Source: Gracilaria gracilis (lineage: Eukaryota; Rhodophyta; Florideophyceae; Gracilariales; Gracilariaceae). From it: a stretch of 25,096 nucleotides of DNA. The position numbers and the translations under genes are program-made. The stretch is taken from NCBI GenBank assembly GCA_030374805.1, contig JARGSG010000210.1, forward strand, positions 1-25,096. Direction: 5' to 3'. Below, piece after piece: positions 24,512-25,096 of the stretch. How positions within the stretch are numbered: position 1 is the first letter of the stretch; every line of letters begins with the position of its first letter. The notes beneath the pieces are model-generated. The model saw only the letters and a list, made by a program, of their open reading frames with translations. It was not told where the DNA came from and searched no databases.

Positions 24512-24782
24512 ATGTTGCAGGACCTAAATTTTCAAGTTTTGCAAGCTCTTTCCGTTCACGATGTTTCTTCGAATGACCTCCACCTTCACGATTCACAAGC
24601 TCTTTCCGTTCAAGATCTTCTTTCGAGCGACCTCCATATTCAAGATTCACAAACTCTTTCCGCTCACGATGTTCTTCATGGAAGCTTTCGCGAAAGTGAC
24701 GTTCACTGCCGCAGAAATTAATAACGCCCCAAGAGATTTCACTGGAACTGCGGACTTGGCAGCCACGGTGTCTCTGCCTCAA
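24405..24782 (-). pseudogene. Frame-broken middle part of the Myb gene with tandem repeats
   Basis: A 125-codon frame between the N-terminal and C-terminal Myb segments, in a different phase from both. It encodes 18-residue charged repeats (ERKEFVNLEYGGRSKEDL, ERKELVNREGGGHSKKHR, ERKELAKLENLG), probably an extended helix or coiled coil. Frame changes near 24775 and 24530 are needed to join it to its neighbours. The repeat period is a multiple of three, so copy-number change alone would not break the frame. Confidence 0.5.
24543..24680. repeat. 54-bp tandem repeat, about 2.5 copies
   Basis: Units start at 24543, 24597 and 24651 with AA[GA]CTCTTTCCG. The first two are 54 bp and the third is partial. 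The units differ by scattered substitutions, so the array is not recent. Confidence 0.75.
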
Positions 24783-25073
24783 ACTGGGCTGTTATCTCCT
24801 CTGAATCTCCACCTCCGTCCCTAAATTGACCCAAGGGGATGATATCTTGTGAGGTCCTCGCCTTTTTCCGGGGAAAATTCGTATGTTCCTCACTAATCTT
24901 CTTGTATCTCTCCCAACACTCTCCCGGATTCCGATCCCGAGGAAGAAGTTGATTATTTGCCAAAGTCTCCCAGAAATTGAGCTCCAAGTGCTTCCCAGAG
25001 CCACTATGTGCTTCCTCTAAGGCTGCGTCCCGCAATTGCTGTCCTCCTCGGACATCCAGTTCTTACCAGACAT
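24739..25073 (-). pseudogene. N-terminal Myb/RAP1-like segment of the Myb gene
   Basis: The gene appears to begin at ATG 25073 with MSGKNWMSEED, then shifts frame near 25045 into LRDAALEEAHSGSGKHLELNF, followed by WETLANNQLL and ECWERYKKISEEH. Together these read as a Myb domain of the RAP1 type (W..EED..L opening, then FW..LA, then C/SW..RYKK). Restoring one C in the GGACAGC stretch would put the two parts in one frame, so a one-base loss is the simplest reading. A basic patch FPRKKAR follows. The whole gene 25073-23408 would encode about 550 residues with a Myb at each end. Confidence 0.5.
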
Positions 25074-25096
25074 TTTCTGTGTGATATGAGACTCTC

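Noticed and set aside
24543..24680. CRISPR-like array
   Set aside because: Units are contiguous 54-bp repeats in a coding frame with no spacers; no cas genes anywhere.

Overview
The window looks like nuclear DNA of an intron-poor eukaryote, or a large mobile or virus-like element resident in one. The encoded domains (SET, USP-like peptidase, Myb/SANT, PIF1 helicase) are eukaryotic in style. Genes lie singly on both strands with wide gaps, there is no bacterial operon layout, and no clear spliceosomal introns were needed. An alga with compact genes, such as a red alga, would fit, but the species cannot be fixed from this sequence. No tRNA, rRNA or CRISPR array was seen.

Layout. 1-2444 (-): a long open frame running off the left edge, a zinc-motif protein of unknown function. 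2802-4598 (+): a PIF1-family helicase. 5260-6462 (+): an orphan protein with a paralogue at 21919-23073 (-). 6594-7348: a broken partial copy of the promoter and 5' end of the peptidase gene at 20112-21884. 7410-11103 (-): a locus joining a ParB-like domain to a degenerate DNA-methyltransferase-like and SET-like protein, with several frame breaks in between. 11617-15059 (-): a second ParB-like gene, heavily frame-broken, ending in a region like a 2-oxoglutarate/Fe(II) dioxygenase. 15748-19110 (+): an intact fusion of a beta-class amino-methyltransferase with a C-terminal SET domain, divergent from the second ParB gene. 20112-21884 (+): a USP-like cysteine peptidase with SUMO-interaction-like motifs. 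21919-23073 (-): the second orphan paralogue. 23408-25073 (-): a two-headed Myb/SANT protein with a telobox-like C-terminal repeat and an internal 54-bp tandem repeat.

Two cis elements tie the genes together. One is bipartite (AACATGAACC, exactly 12 nt, TGTCCTAGGACA) and occurs four times, with a fifth decayed copy. The other is a roughly 36-bp interrupted palindrome with G-box-like arms, found four times. They sit upstream of the orphan gene, the pseudogene, the left ParB gene, the divergent ParB/MTase-SET pair and the peptidase. This suggests one co-regulated set.

Working hypothesis (inference): the window is part of a multi-gene element carrying an epigenetic toolkit: ParB-like DNA recognition, DNA amino-methylation, SET protein methylation, possible oxidation by a dioxygenase, a Ub/SUMO-type peptidase, a helicase and a Myb DNA binder. 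It is present in two diverged versions, one catalytically intact and one degenerate.
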